64,000 bases of DNA from Fonsecaea monophora (Eukaryota; Ascomycota; Eurotiomycetes; Chaetothyriales; Herpotrichiellaceae). Positions 43,695-53,246 of this stretch are shown here, piece by piece. The notes under the pieces were generated by a model. The model was given only the letters and a program-made list of their open reading frames with translations. It was not told the DNA's origin and ran no database searches. The DNA is taken from contig NW_019173943.1 of assembly GCF_001642475.1 (NCBI RefSeq), positions 248,001-312,000 on the forward strand. Direction: 5' to 3'. How positions within the stretch are numbered: the stretch's first letter is position 1; each line of letters begins with the position of its first letter. The translations under genes and the position numbers were made by a program.

Positions 43695-44477
43695 GTCTCT
43701 GTCCTGCAAGCACTTTATCGTATCATATCTAGGGGTCGATTTTTGTCGAGGACGATGAAATTTCATAGGCTCACCGCATTTCGGAGGAAGTCGCTCGTTA
43801 ATTTGAAGGAGGAATTTCCAACTCACTTGCCACTCATTTCTTTGTTTTGCTCGGGACATACCGTATGTACTCAATGCGGTGGAATTTGGACAAAGCTTTC
43901 TTTCTAATTCCCGATTGCTTCGGCAGACAACGTTTGGGTGTCTAAAACCCCTCTTCCCGAGTCCTGATACGTAGTAGCTCTTTAGAATCACCGAAAGGGT
44001 GGGCCTTTGGTTGCCAGAATTGTTTACACCTGCTCCCTTCTGCAGGTGAAAAATCCAATGCGCTGAACATGCTCCATTTCCTCGACATCTACAAGAACCT
44101 CCGAGGTGTAACTATATCCAAGCAACCTCGGTTCGCTAGCTGCAGGACGCTGCAAGTTTAAGAGCTGCTGGAGCATAGAACTATTGGCTCTATCGCATAG
44201 TGCCTGTAGTGAGAGGTGTCGGTCGTCATGAACAACACTGTGCTCTTCTGTCAAGGTAGTCATGTGGTCAGAGAGGCTGACTGTCGTCTCTAGAAAGGAA
44301 TGACGGTACAGGTGGTGTGACTAGTGACGGCTGCGCTCCACCAACAATACAACTAGACAGAGCTCTATCCATCGCAATCGTTCGTGTCGCTGCATCTAGG
44401 CTGACACCTGGTCTGACTTTGTCCCCATCATTGAGAACCCCCCCGAGCGAACACCTTGCCATGAGTAGCTCCGCGTC
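43695..44477. other. Intergenic with weak open frames
   Basis: Two abutting minus-strand frames (about 44462-44268 and 44263-44024, the second from an ATG) read coding-like text such as LLNLQRPAASEPRLLGYSYT but match nothing I know. They may be remnants of one gene. I do not call a gene. Confidence 0.35.
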
Positions 44478-45940
44478 CTACCCCAGCAGCGCAGCCTGCG
44501 GAATCAAGATCGCCCACTCCCCGTTGAGGTCCTCGACCGTCAACGTCCACTCATTTTCGTCCAACTCGACTTCAAATTCACCGAGGCCAGAAGTGATAAA
44601 GGTATTGGTCGCGGGATCCAATTTTCCAATGACACCTTGGTTGACGTCAACAAGCCTTTTGACTTGCTCGCTATAAATGTAATCAACTTTGACAATATCG
44701 GTGGCTGGATTAGTGGCGGTATCGGTAGCGACCTGGAAGGTGGTGCGGTCGACAAAGAGAAACCCGGCGGGTGGACTGGCTGGATTCGCATTCTGCGTCA
44801 CGGTGATGGCGTTGGCATTCGTGCCGTTGTACTCCACTTCCAGAGCTCCGGCGGCCTGAGGTGTGAGGAACACTGTTAGTCGTGTCTGTTGTGTTGATAA
44901 ATGGGAGAGTGTGCTGTGCTGTGCGAGGGAGATACGGAAGGCAAGAACTTACACTCTCAGGGAACAAGATATCGGTCTTGACGTTGCCACCAGGGACGGC
45001 GATCGCAGTTTCGAAAGTACCATTCACGTTCACTTCCTCTCCTGGTGTCTCTTCCGCCGCTGCTTGCGACGCAACAGCCGCTTGTGACACAAATATTCCC
45101 CACTCTCCATTCATGTCGGCGACAGTCAACGACAGCTCATTTTCCTCAGCTTCAAATTCTAGCTCGCCCAGAGCAGTGTCTATCACGAACTGGCAGCCAT
45201 CGGCCGAGAGTTTGCCAACTTGAGCTTGGGCAATGTTTGCCGCCACAACCGCAGGATCTGTCGGAATAGTTAGTATTTGGGAGAAGAGCTTGTTGCAGTG
45301 AAGCCTTACTTGCGACGTTGAAGATGTAGTCAACCTTTTGTAGAGTGAGACCCTGAGTTCCTCCGGCCAAATTCACGATAAAAGAAGAAGGTTCAAGGGC
45401 GACGAAGCCTGTCGGAGGCGGAGCCGGGGTCTTGTTCTCCCTCACGTTGAGGGTTCTACCGTCTCGGTTTTTGAACTCAATTTCGAGGCTTCCGATTGCC
45501 TGGTCATGACTTAGTGAACGCGAAGATGACTTGGTAGGATGTGGACATCCTTCGCTTACCGATGGTGGATAGAGGACGTCTGTCTGAATATCACCACCCT
45601 GTAAGGCTACAGCCTGACCAAATGTGCCATTGATATTGATTTTTTCGGCTGTTTCTCCTCCCGCGGCAGCGTTGACTGGCGCAGTTCCTGGCGCGGGACA
45701 GGAGGTAGCAGTGGCAGCTGAAGGAGCCCTCGTCGAACTGACTGCAGTCATTGCTCTGCTTCTGCGCTCATCCAAGTGACGTCTTTTGATAGCTGGAGGC
45801 GCGGGAAGGGCATCGGGTAGGCGGAGATTGGACACAGCAGCCCGCTTAGCTTGCACCAATACCGCAGGTCCAGCCAACGGCATCGGAGCAGCAAGCAGAC
45901 TCAAGAACTGAGACAGGAATATCAATGAAAGAAATAACAT
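44478..45940 (-). CDS. Secreted protein with tandemly duplicated domain
   Basis: Four exons (45940-45560, 45499-45310, 45257-44953, 44855-44478) give 417 residues. A signal peptide (MLFLSLIFLSQFLSLLAAP) and a basic, Ser/Ala-rich linker with KR sites precede two related units of about 150 residues. Unit 1 runs from NINGTFGQAVALQGGDIQTD to LTVADMNGEWGIFVSQAA, unit 2 from NVNGTFETAIAVPGGNVKTD to LTVEDLNGEWAILIPQAA. Shared marks are NGTF, a GFxxxxxxxF strand, KVDYI, LGE(L/F)E and NGEW. An intron in the same place and phase (after LYPPS and LFPES) was duplicated with the domain. No known family recognised; an extracellular beta-rich role is inferred. Confidence 0.8.
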
Positions 45941-47556
45941 GATGACAGCAGTGTAGGAGTAGAGGACAGCTCCAAGACAAATGACGAGACAAGCAGTGTG
46001 GAAAGAGTGTGACACGAAAGAAAGGAAGGCTGGGCCAGCAGCTCAAAAGAATATAACAGACTCGGAAAACGATGTGCTGTATCAACACGTTTCTTGACAA
46101 GATTTTGCAAAGCGGCTGGACTCTATATAGTGAGTCCTCTACAGACGTTCATCACGGGCAACGGGTCCCTCGGAGTGAGAGATGAACACTCATCTGGTGG
46201 ATCCTACATGACACCCGCTATCACAAGAGCAATTTCAAAGACGTGTCAAGTTACTCTAGAGGATACATACCTCCTCCTAGTAGCTAGCTAGACTTGTGCA
46301 TAGAAATCATCCGTCAACACAGGAGTTACTTTCATAACCTAGCGCCGCCTCCTCTACGCAAAGGTCTCTACGCGGACTTGTCGCCAGGCTGTGTCCGAAA
46401 GAGGCAAGATCAAGTTAATGCCAAGACATTCCACCCCGCCGCCAAGCACAAACGTCGTCGCGGAATGAGTGACGCAAGCAAATTCGACTCGCACTTGGCT
46501 TTCACTTCTAATCGTATACTGCTTGGCAGGGCAATTGAAGACGAAGCTCCACGTGGCTCAATGCCCTCGCCAGTACTTGCGATAATCGGAACTTAGCAGT
46601 GAACAACCATGCCAACGTGCGGTGTCTAGGCCAGTCACAATATGTTTTTGGAGACGTTAGTTCGAACCCGGTATTCGTCGCAGCTCTCACAGTACCTCTG
46701 GACATCTGCAAAGCTGATCTGGATAGCATTACATTGGCAGGATCGCTACCACACCATTCATCAGGTGCAAGACGCGAATGCGTCGAGGTGGTTACGTGGC
46801 GCACGTCGTGGCGTTTTCTCCAAAGCGTCGTCGAGCCAAGCCGCTTGCGACTGTTCGCGACTCTATCCGTCTCATCTTGGTCTGAACGTCTGTATAGCCG
46901 CCCTAAGAACCCCATGAACCCCATCAAAGGTGACGCTATCTCCTTATTCCTTCGTAATCAGTATGATCTAGAACCTGGTTGGAAGCGCGAGGATATAAGC
47001 AAGCGAGCTTGCTAGGCTAAAGCTACCGTCAAGACTTATATTGATAGCTTGTATCACTTGGTACCTTTCTTCCTCTTAGCGAGCAAGAGGCGGCTGGCTT
47101 ATCCCCCATGAAACAGGTGTACGTCAATTCTGCACGCACACAGCCAATATGGCCCTCTCCAGATGTGCAAGTAACTTTCACGTCCACGACCCGAGGGCCT
47201 GGTGTCGTTTGACATGACAACCCCTATCTGCCGTTCCCCACGGAGTATTGGAAAGCGAGGCTGAAAGCCCATTTGATGATGCCGCAGCACGAAACTTGCT
47301 ACCATGTAGCCTCGCCTCTTCGATGGTGTTGTAAACAACGGCATCGTCGACGGCTGGACAATAAGTACCCCCAGAGGATGCTGATTCCTGTTAGAAAGGG
47401 AACCACTTCACCAACGAGAGGGGACTGAAGCCTCACTGACTTTCCTAGTCTATCAACCCGGGTACTCACAGGCTGGCCATTGAGTTATTCCTGTTATATT
47501 CAACTTACATTCCTTTGCTCTTTCCAGTTCGCTTTTTCCTGACTATTTAAATAACA
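45941..47556. other. Intergenic, 1.6 kb
   Basis: Promoter of the duplicated-domain gene on the left and of the DOMON gene on the right. The middle holds frames without motifs. A tRNA-like GTTCGAACCC at 46661 lacks matching arms. No supported gene. Confidence 0.5.
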
Positions 47557-48555
47557 ATGCTGTTCAGTTTTGGAACCCCACTGCAACGCCAACGCCGCCA
47601 CGCCCTCAACCCACATCGCCTCCTCCTCGCCCTCCTGACACTCACATCGGGTGCCGGCGCCCAAGACGATGATGAGCCGACCTCGTCAGTAGCTCAAGCT
47701 AGTGAGCCATTCACCGATCCTCTGACGGCACTGCCAATGCAACGTTTCTTCGGAGCACGGACACAATTCGCCTTCTCCATGGCATTATCCACCGCCGCAA
47801 CGACAACAACGTCCTTCATCGGACAGCTCTCCTTTCCGCTAGTGGGTGGCGCTGGCTGGGGCGCCTTCGGCCTCACAGGCGAGATGGAAGGCAACTTCAT
47901 TCTGGCCGTGTGGCCGGATGGCGCAGGCGGCGTCATGGCGTCGTTCCGCCAGGCCATAGACGAGGACAACCCGGCCGAAGTGCGTGGCAACTTCGCTGTG
48001 CGGCCCATCGCCAATGCCGTCTCCGTCAGCAACACGCAGCTCACATACACCTTCCTCTGCGAGGAGTGCCTGAACAGCAGCCTCGGCCTGGGGCCGGAGG
48101 CCACCGTTGCCAACGCCGTCATGGGCTGGGCCTTGTCTGAGCGAGCGGTGCGCGACCCCGGAAACCCTGCGGCGTTCTTGGGATTTCATGAGCGTGGCTT
48201 TGGACCATTTACAGCGAGGTTGGGCGACGCTAGGACAGCGGCATTCGAAGGCGTGGCAGCGACGGCTGGGTTGCCGGTGGCAGACTCGGGGAACGCGGTT
48301 CCAGCCCAAACCAATATATTTGACGGCGAGGGAAGTGGGGACGAAGGCGGCAGCGGTGATGACGACGATGACGACGACGATGATGATGATGATTTCTTTG
48401 GGGTAGCTGCTAGTACTGGTGCTGGTGCTGGTGCTGGCGTCCCTGCTACAGGAACTAATATCGGCAGCGGAGCCGCAGCTTCCGGTAACAACAACCAGGG
48501 TGGCGGTAGGGACGACAACGCGGATGACTCGGACGACTCGGACGACGATGACTGA
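47557..48555 (+). CDS. Secreted CDH-type DOMON (cytochrome) protein
   Basis: A single exon of 332 residues. A signal segment with an Arg-rich start (RLLLALLTLTSGAGA) precedes a domain of about 190 residues matching the cytochrome/DOMON part of cellobiose dehydrogenase: FIGQLSFPLV, GWGAFGLTGEMEG, LAVWPDG..GGVMASFRQA, TYTFLCEECL and GFHERGFGPFTARLG. The Met in GEMEG and His in GFHERG are candidate haem b ligands. No flavin dehydrogenase domain follows; instead there is a poly-Asp run (about 48356-48393), a Gly/Ala-rich linker and an acidic DDSDDSDDDD tail. It probably acts outside the cell as an electron-transfer or haem protein. Confidence 0.85.
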   Translation: MLFSFGTPLQRQRRHALNPHRLLLALLTLTSGAGAQDDDEPTSSVAQASEPFTDPLTALPMQRFFGARTQFAFSMALSTAATTTTSFIGQLSFPLVGGAGWGAFGLTGEMEGNFILAVWPDGAGGVMASFRQAIDEDNPAEVRGNFAVRPIANAVSVSNTQLTYTFLCEECLNSSLGLGPEATVANAVMGWALSERAVRDPGNPAAFLGFHERGFGPFTARLGDARTAAFEGVAATAGLPVADSGNAVPAQTNIFDGEGSGDEGGSGDDDDDDDDDDDDFFGVAASTGAGAGAGVPATGTNIGSGAAASGNNNQGGGRDDNADDSDDSDDDD

Positions 48556-49470
48556 TGATGAGAATTGTATCATCAGTAGCGTCCAACAGGGCCTATTGTA
48601 AGGTGAATTACCTCTGTGCGTCTGTCACTATTTGATGCCCCTTGATCTACTGTACATATCTGTCCTTCCATCGATCACTACTTGGGTCACTGAGCGCTCA
48701 GTAGTGCACTATCGTTTGTAACATAGAACAGAGACCGGATCTCCGTGGCAAAACTGCCACAAAAGCAAGACAGTTCTCGAAAATCCCAGGCTCAGCATTA
48801 GGTTGGGTGCTGTGGCTAATGCTTGTCTGCGATGAGAAGAGCTTCCCCGGAATCTGAACAGGCTCCTGAGAGGACAAAGGGCACTAGAATCACAAGACGA
48901 AGTCCTTTAAGGCTTGAGCCTTATTGGCTGGGAAATGGGACAATTTCTACCCTGATGAGTGTAAAGGTCGCGAACCACATGTCCACTTCTTCCATCAGTC
49001 TATGTTGTAGGTATTCCACATGCGCAGCCAGGTCCGACCATCTGCCTCGCTTTCCATCGCCGAGTACTATACTCCGTGTATTCTGATAGGTCCTTGGGAC
49101 TGGTAGGATTCGCCATGTTCCTCCATCAAGTCACTGAAAGTATCGTGGCCTTGCATGTGCCTTGCTGCCCGGACTCTCTTACGTGACTCGCTTAACTCCG
49201 TCAACGGCTCCACTTGCCGTAACTGCTCACAGTGCGAAAAGCGGCAGGTACTACTTCCTAATGCGGAAGGCCATTTCCCGACTTCTCCGCATTCTCAACC
49301 TTCAGAGTCTCGGGCCCTTTTTTCCTTCTCCAACATCTCAGCGAATGGCAGAAAATGGTTGACGTCTTTGCGTATGACTTAGTCAACATTTCGTTCAAAT
49401 TTGATTGATTCTCTTAACAAGTCCTTTTTTGCCCGTGCCGAAATTTCTGCCAACACAGATAACAAAGACA
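48556..49470. other. Intergenic, 0.9 kb
   Basis: Carries copy B of the dispersed repeat at 49087-49133. No supported gene. Confidence 0.5.
49087..49133 (+). repeat. Diverged dispersed repeat, copy B
   Basis: Matches 2649-2698 (AGGTCCT, GTAGGATTC, ATGTTCCTCCA in register) with mostly transition differences and one single-base gap. Part of an unknown repeat family. Confidence 0.45.
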
Positions 49471-50289
49471 ATGCCTCCCACGGGTGTCGCCATCCTCCTC
49501 GGCGCTGGGCCCACAACCGGTTCGGGTATTGCCCGTGTCCTCGCCCGGCCATCCCAAGGAAACCTCGCTGTCGCCCTGCTCTCGCGCAGTGGCGATGTCC
49601 AGCTCGCCGAGCGCCTGTCGCGCGAGTCCGACGGCGGGGTGCTCAAGGCGTTCAGAACCGACACTACCGAGCAGAGCCTGAGTAATGTGTTTGAGGAGAT
49701 CAAGAAGTGGTCTGAATCGCTGGGCCAGGACGTGAAGTTGAAATTGGCCATCTGGAGCATCAAACACTCGCACAAGACGCCCTTCGAGGAGGAATCCGCC
49801 CAGCGTTTTGGCGGTAGCTTGCAGACCTACGTCACCGGGGCCATGGTTTTCAGCCAGCTGAGTCTCAAATGGATGCTCGCACAGTACCCAGCGGATGTCG
49901 AGAAGAGTTCAGCAAGTGGAGGTGAGGAAATGATCAAAAAGGGAACCTTGATCTTCACTGGAACCTTGGGCGCTTTGAGAACCAATCCCGGCTACGCCGC
50001 GTACGGGGCCGGACGAGCGGGCGTGAGGATGCTGGCCCAGAGTCTGGCCAGGGAGTATTCCGCCAAGGGTGTTCATGTGGTTCACGCGATTGCCAATGGC
50101 GGTATCGTCGATGTCGATGCATCTGTCGGCGCGGAGGGAGATGACGCGAAAGCCAAAGAGGCCAAAGTCGCTCTAGGAGAAAGGATCCGCGCGGAAAGCG
50201 TGGGCAGATTGTACCTGGAGTGTATGCGCCAGAGCTGCGACTTGTGGGTCCACGAGTTAGACATGAGGCCTGCGAGGGAGAAGTTTTGA
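49471..50289 (+). CDS. Atypical SDR-family oxidoreductase
   Basis: A single exon of 272 residues from ATG 49471. The N-terminal GAGPTTGSGIARVLA is a variant cofactor loop, and the catalytic region reads IFTGTLGALRTNPGYAAYGAGRAGVRMLAQSLARE, where the Tyr-x3-Lys pair appears as Tyr-x3-Arg. Similar fungal SDRs of unknown function carry this change, so activity is uncertain. It lies at the left edge of a redox cluster, 230 nt from the 3' end of a Baeyer-Villiger monooxygenase with which it converges. No localisation signal seen. Confidence 0.8.
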   Translation: MPPTGVAILLGAGPTTGSGIARVLARPSQGNLAVALLSRSGDVQLAERLSRESDGGVLKAFRTDTTEQSLSNVFEEIKKWSESLGQDVKLKLAIWSIKHSHKTPFEEESAQRFGGSLQTYVTGAMVFSQLSLKWMLAQYPADVEKSSASGGEEMIKKGTLIFTGTLGALRTNPGYAAYGAGRAGVRMLAQSLAREYSAKGVHVVHAIANGGIVDVDASVGAEGDDAKAKEAKVALGERIRAESVGRLYLECMRQSCDLWVHELDMRPAREKF

Positions 50290-50521
50290 TTGCTTCGAAC
50301 CATCCCAGCTAGCCACCACTCGGTATAGAGACTTGAGGCATGTGGCCGAACATACTCGGAAATGACTGAGTGTCTGTGCGAGGGACATACTAAGAGAGGA
50401 TGCCATCAACTACCTACATAAGTACCTACATCATATATTCGTTCATTGCGTGAGAGATTTTAAAAAGCTGTCATGATACCAATAGTCTTGTATTTTCCCA
50501 ACTCTCCCCATTTTCTACTCA

Positions 50522-52584
50522 CTACCTTTCTACGTACCAAGCCAGGTCGTTTCCACTTTGCAACTCATACTCCAAGAACCCGTTGCCCAAGAATCGAAAG
50601 CGGTTCTTGTCTCTAGTCACAATCTCAAAGTCTTCGGGACGCAGGTCCTGGATGAGCCGCTTGAAGACCAACGCGCTGCCGGCAAAGGTGGCCGTCACGC
50701 GGCCGTCGACGGTGTTGTTCTTGTACCAGCTGCGACAGGCCCCGGTCCAGGTCAACGTCTTATGGATCTGGTCCGAATAGAGAATAAACTCGTCCACGGC
50801 ACTCTGCTTGGGCACGACGGCTTTGATGTCCTCCGTGGCGATCTTCCGCATCCACTTGATCATGTACTCGGCACTCCAGCCGAGACTCTCCATCAGAGAG
50901 CCATGGCCGATCAGCGCGTTCGGCCCCGTGAACATGAAGTAGTTGGGCATGTCGGCCGACGCGAGTGAGAGGTAGGACGAAGGCTCCTCGGCCCATTTGT
51001 CTGCGAGGTTCACCGAGTCGCGACCAACGATGGGGTACTGAGGACGGTAGGAGACGTCGAACCCCGTGGCACAAACAACTGGATCGGGCACTGGGTTAGC
51101 CTTTGCCGGGACCTCTCAAGCAAGGGTGTCTCGGAATGTGTAAACCCTTACCGACATCCACCTTGTACGTCTTCCCGTCGGCGGTGACGACGCTGTCGGC
51201 ATCGATGTGCGTGATGGGGCTTTGAGTGAGCTCCACGTTGTCGCGCAAGAAGGATTCGAGATAGCCTTCGCCCGGTGTGATCCTCCGACAGCCCAGCTCC
51301 CACTTCGGAATCAGTAGCTCGCACAGTCTCGGGTCGTTTTGTAATTTGCTCGTCATCTGTGTACGAGCCAGCTCATAGATCTGCCGATTGAGCTCCGAAC
51401 CTTTCAAAAACTGCGGGTGTCCTTTGTCAGCTTGGTAATTTTTCCCAAGGACATTTTGCTCGGGGGCTGAATTTGCCATACCATTTTGAAACTGTCGTTG
51501 ATGCTGTGGATTATCTTCTTGCGATATTCATGATGTTTCTTGGGGTTGTTCAAAAACTCTTGCTTCTCTTCGTCGGTGTACGCCGGGTTATACGCAGGGT
51601 CGTCCTTACCCAGCAGGGACGCCGGGTTCATGGTACTGACTACCCACGTAGGCCCGCGTTGGAAACTCGTCACCTTTGTTCCAGATAGCTTGGCCAATTG
51701 GGGCAGAATCTGGATTCCGGATGAACCGTTGCCTATCACGGCAATTCTTTTGTTGCTGTAGTCGTATTCGTGGTCCCAGTTGGCCGAATGGACCTTCTTG
51801 CCTGTAAATTGCGACAGTCCAGGAATCGACGGCCACTTCCAGTTGCTGTGGCGCACAAGTCAGCTACTTCAGAGCTTGGAGGATCATTTCTCGGGAAAAA
51901 CATCTGACTTTAGGAAACCTTGCGCTGATATTAAAATGTCCGCATATTCCTGTATAACAGCGCCGTTATGCTCGACCGTCACCTGCCACTGACCGCGATC
52001 TTCTTGCCAATACGCACCCGTGACGCGATGATTGTACTTGACGTCCCGTTCGAGATTCCATTTCTGAGCCGTCTTCTTCATGTATTCCCAAATTTCAGGG
52101 CCAGTTGAGAAGAACCGAGTCCAGCTGGGGTTGGGGTCAAACGGAAAAGCCTCCGCCGGTCAGCAATCAAGCAATCCGCTCGTGATAACGCTGCGGAACG
52201 TACATAGATGTGCGAGGGAACATCGCAGACAACGCCCGGGTAGGTGTTTACCAGCCAAGTGCCGCCCAGCTCGGACCTCGCTTCGTAGATCGTGTGGTCG
52301 ATCATATCGGGGAGGTCGGGGTGTTGGTGCTGAAACTTGTGGGCCAGCGTGAGGCCCGAATAGCCAGCACCAATCGTGACGACACGGAGCTTTCTGGGCG
52401 TGTATGCTGGCAGAGGGTTCAGTACTGTGCTCGCATCTTTCAGACTTTGGGAGTCGCCGGCATGGGCAGTCGGTTCAGGGACCCCGTCAGACGTGACACC
52501 AGCGCTGTTGCTGGTTCCATCGGGCGCGCTCTTGGTCGCACTGGCTGTAACGCCGTTGGTCTCGCTATGGTATGCCATTGTCAT
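50522..52584 (-). CDS. Baeyer-Villiger-type flavin monooxygenase 1
   Basis: Five exons (52584-52204, 52150-51909, 51845-51482, 51410-51152, 51090-50522) close a frame of 604 residues. A Ser/Thr-rich N-terminal extension of about 65 residues precedes the FAD loop GAGYSGL, then ELGGTW..YPGVVCDVPSHIY, the Baeyer-Villiger fingerprint FTGKKVHSANWD, the NADPH loop GNGSSG and the ATGFD motif. Such enzymes insert oxygen beside a carbonyl, turning ketones into esters or lactones with NADPH and O2. It is divergent from a second BVMO 660 nt away. ATG 52578 is an alternative start. Substrate unknown. Confidence 0.92.
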
Positions 52585-53246
52585 GTGGTAAAATGAACCA
52601 GATGCTGTTGGGAGTGCATCACAAGCGGAAGTGGCATCAGGTCCTGGGAATAAATCAAATCCCCTCAGGCTGTGGTGAAGGCCGAGGTCAGTGCGATCAT
52701 GCCACTGCCATGTACATACAGCCTTGCCGGCGGAATGACTTTTTCTCGCCAGCTCCACTGCGGAAGCCAGCCTGTGATTCTGCTGGAGTCGCAAGTGAGT
52801 GCAGGAGTGGAGCCCACGATGGTGTTTTTACCCGCTTTAGGGATCCGTACTATCAAGGCACCAAGTCCCCTTTCGCCGAAATGCATTGACCGGTGATCTA
52901 GACGCGTCAGACCACTCGGCCGTGCACGAAACACACGATTTGACATATCATTGATGGCCTTGAGATGGGACAAGGCAAAATACCCCTGTCGCCGAAAACC
53001 TTTCGGCAAAGGTTCAGACTCGAGGCGCCGCTATGATCCCTCCAGTTGCTGGGGAAGTTTTTATCAACCCCATGCATGTCTCGATAGCATATATCGGGTC
53101 TTGTGAGCAAATGGTTAGATTCGCCTGCTCAACAACTCCTTCCAGCTCGTTCGTCACATACCTTCATCCCAGTGCTGCGCCTTTCTTCAACAGCATCACT
53201 CGCTCCGCAGGTTGCTCTCCCCCACCAGACGATATTCCCGCAGGAC
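52585..53246. promoter_or_regulatory. Shared divergent promoter of two Baeyer-Villiger monooxygenases
   Basis: The start codons of the two monooxygenases are 662 nt apart with no gene between them, so both promoters must lie here and co-regulation is plausible. I cannot point to a specific operator. Confidence 0.5.

Noticed and set aside
46600..46690. tRNA-like T-arm GTTCGAACCC
   Set aside because: No acceptor stem, D-arm or anticodon stem can be paired around it; chance match.
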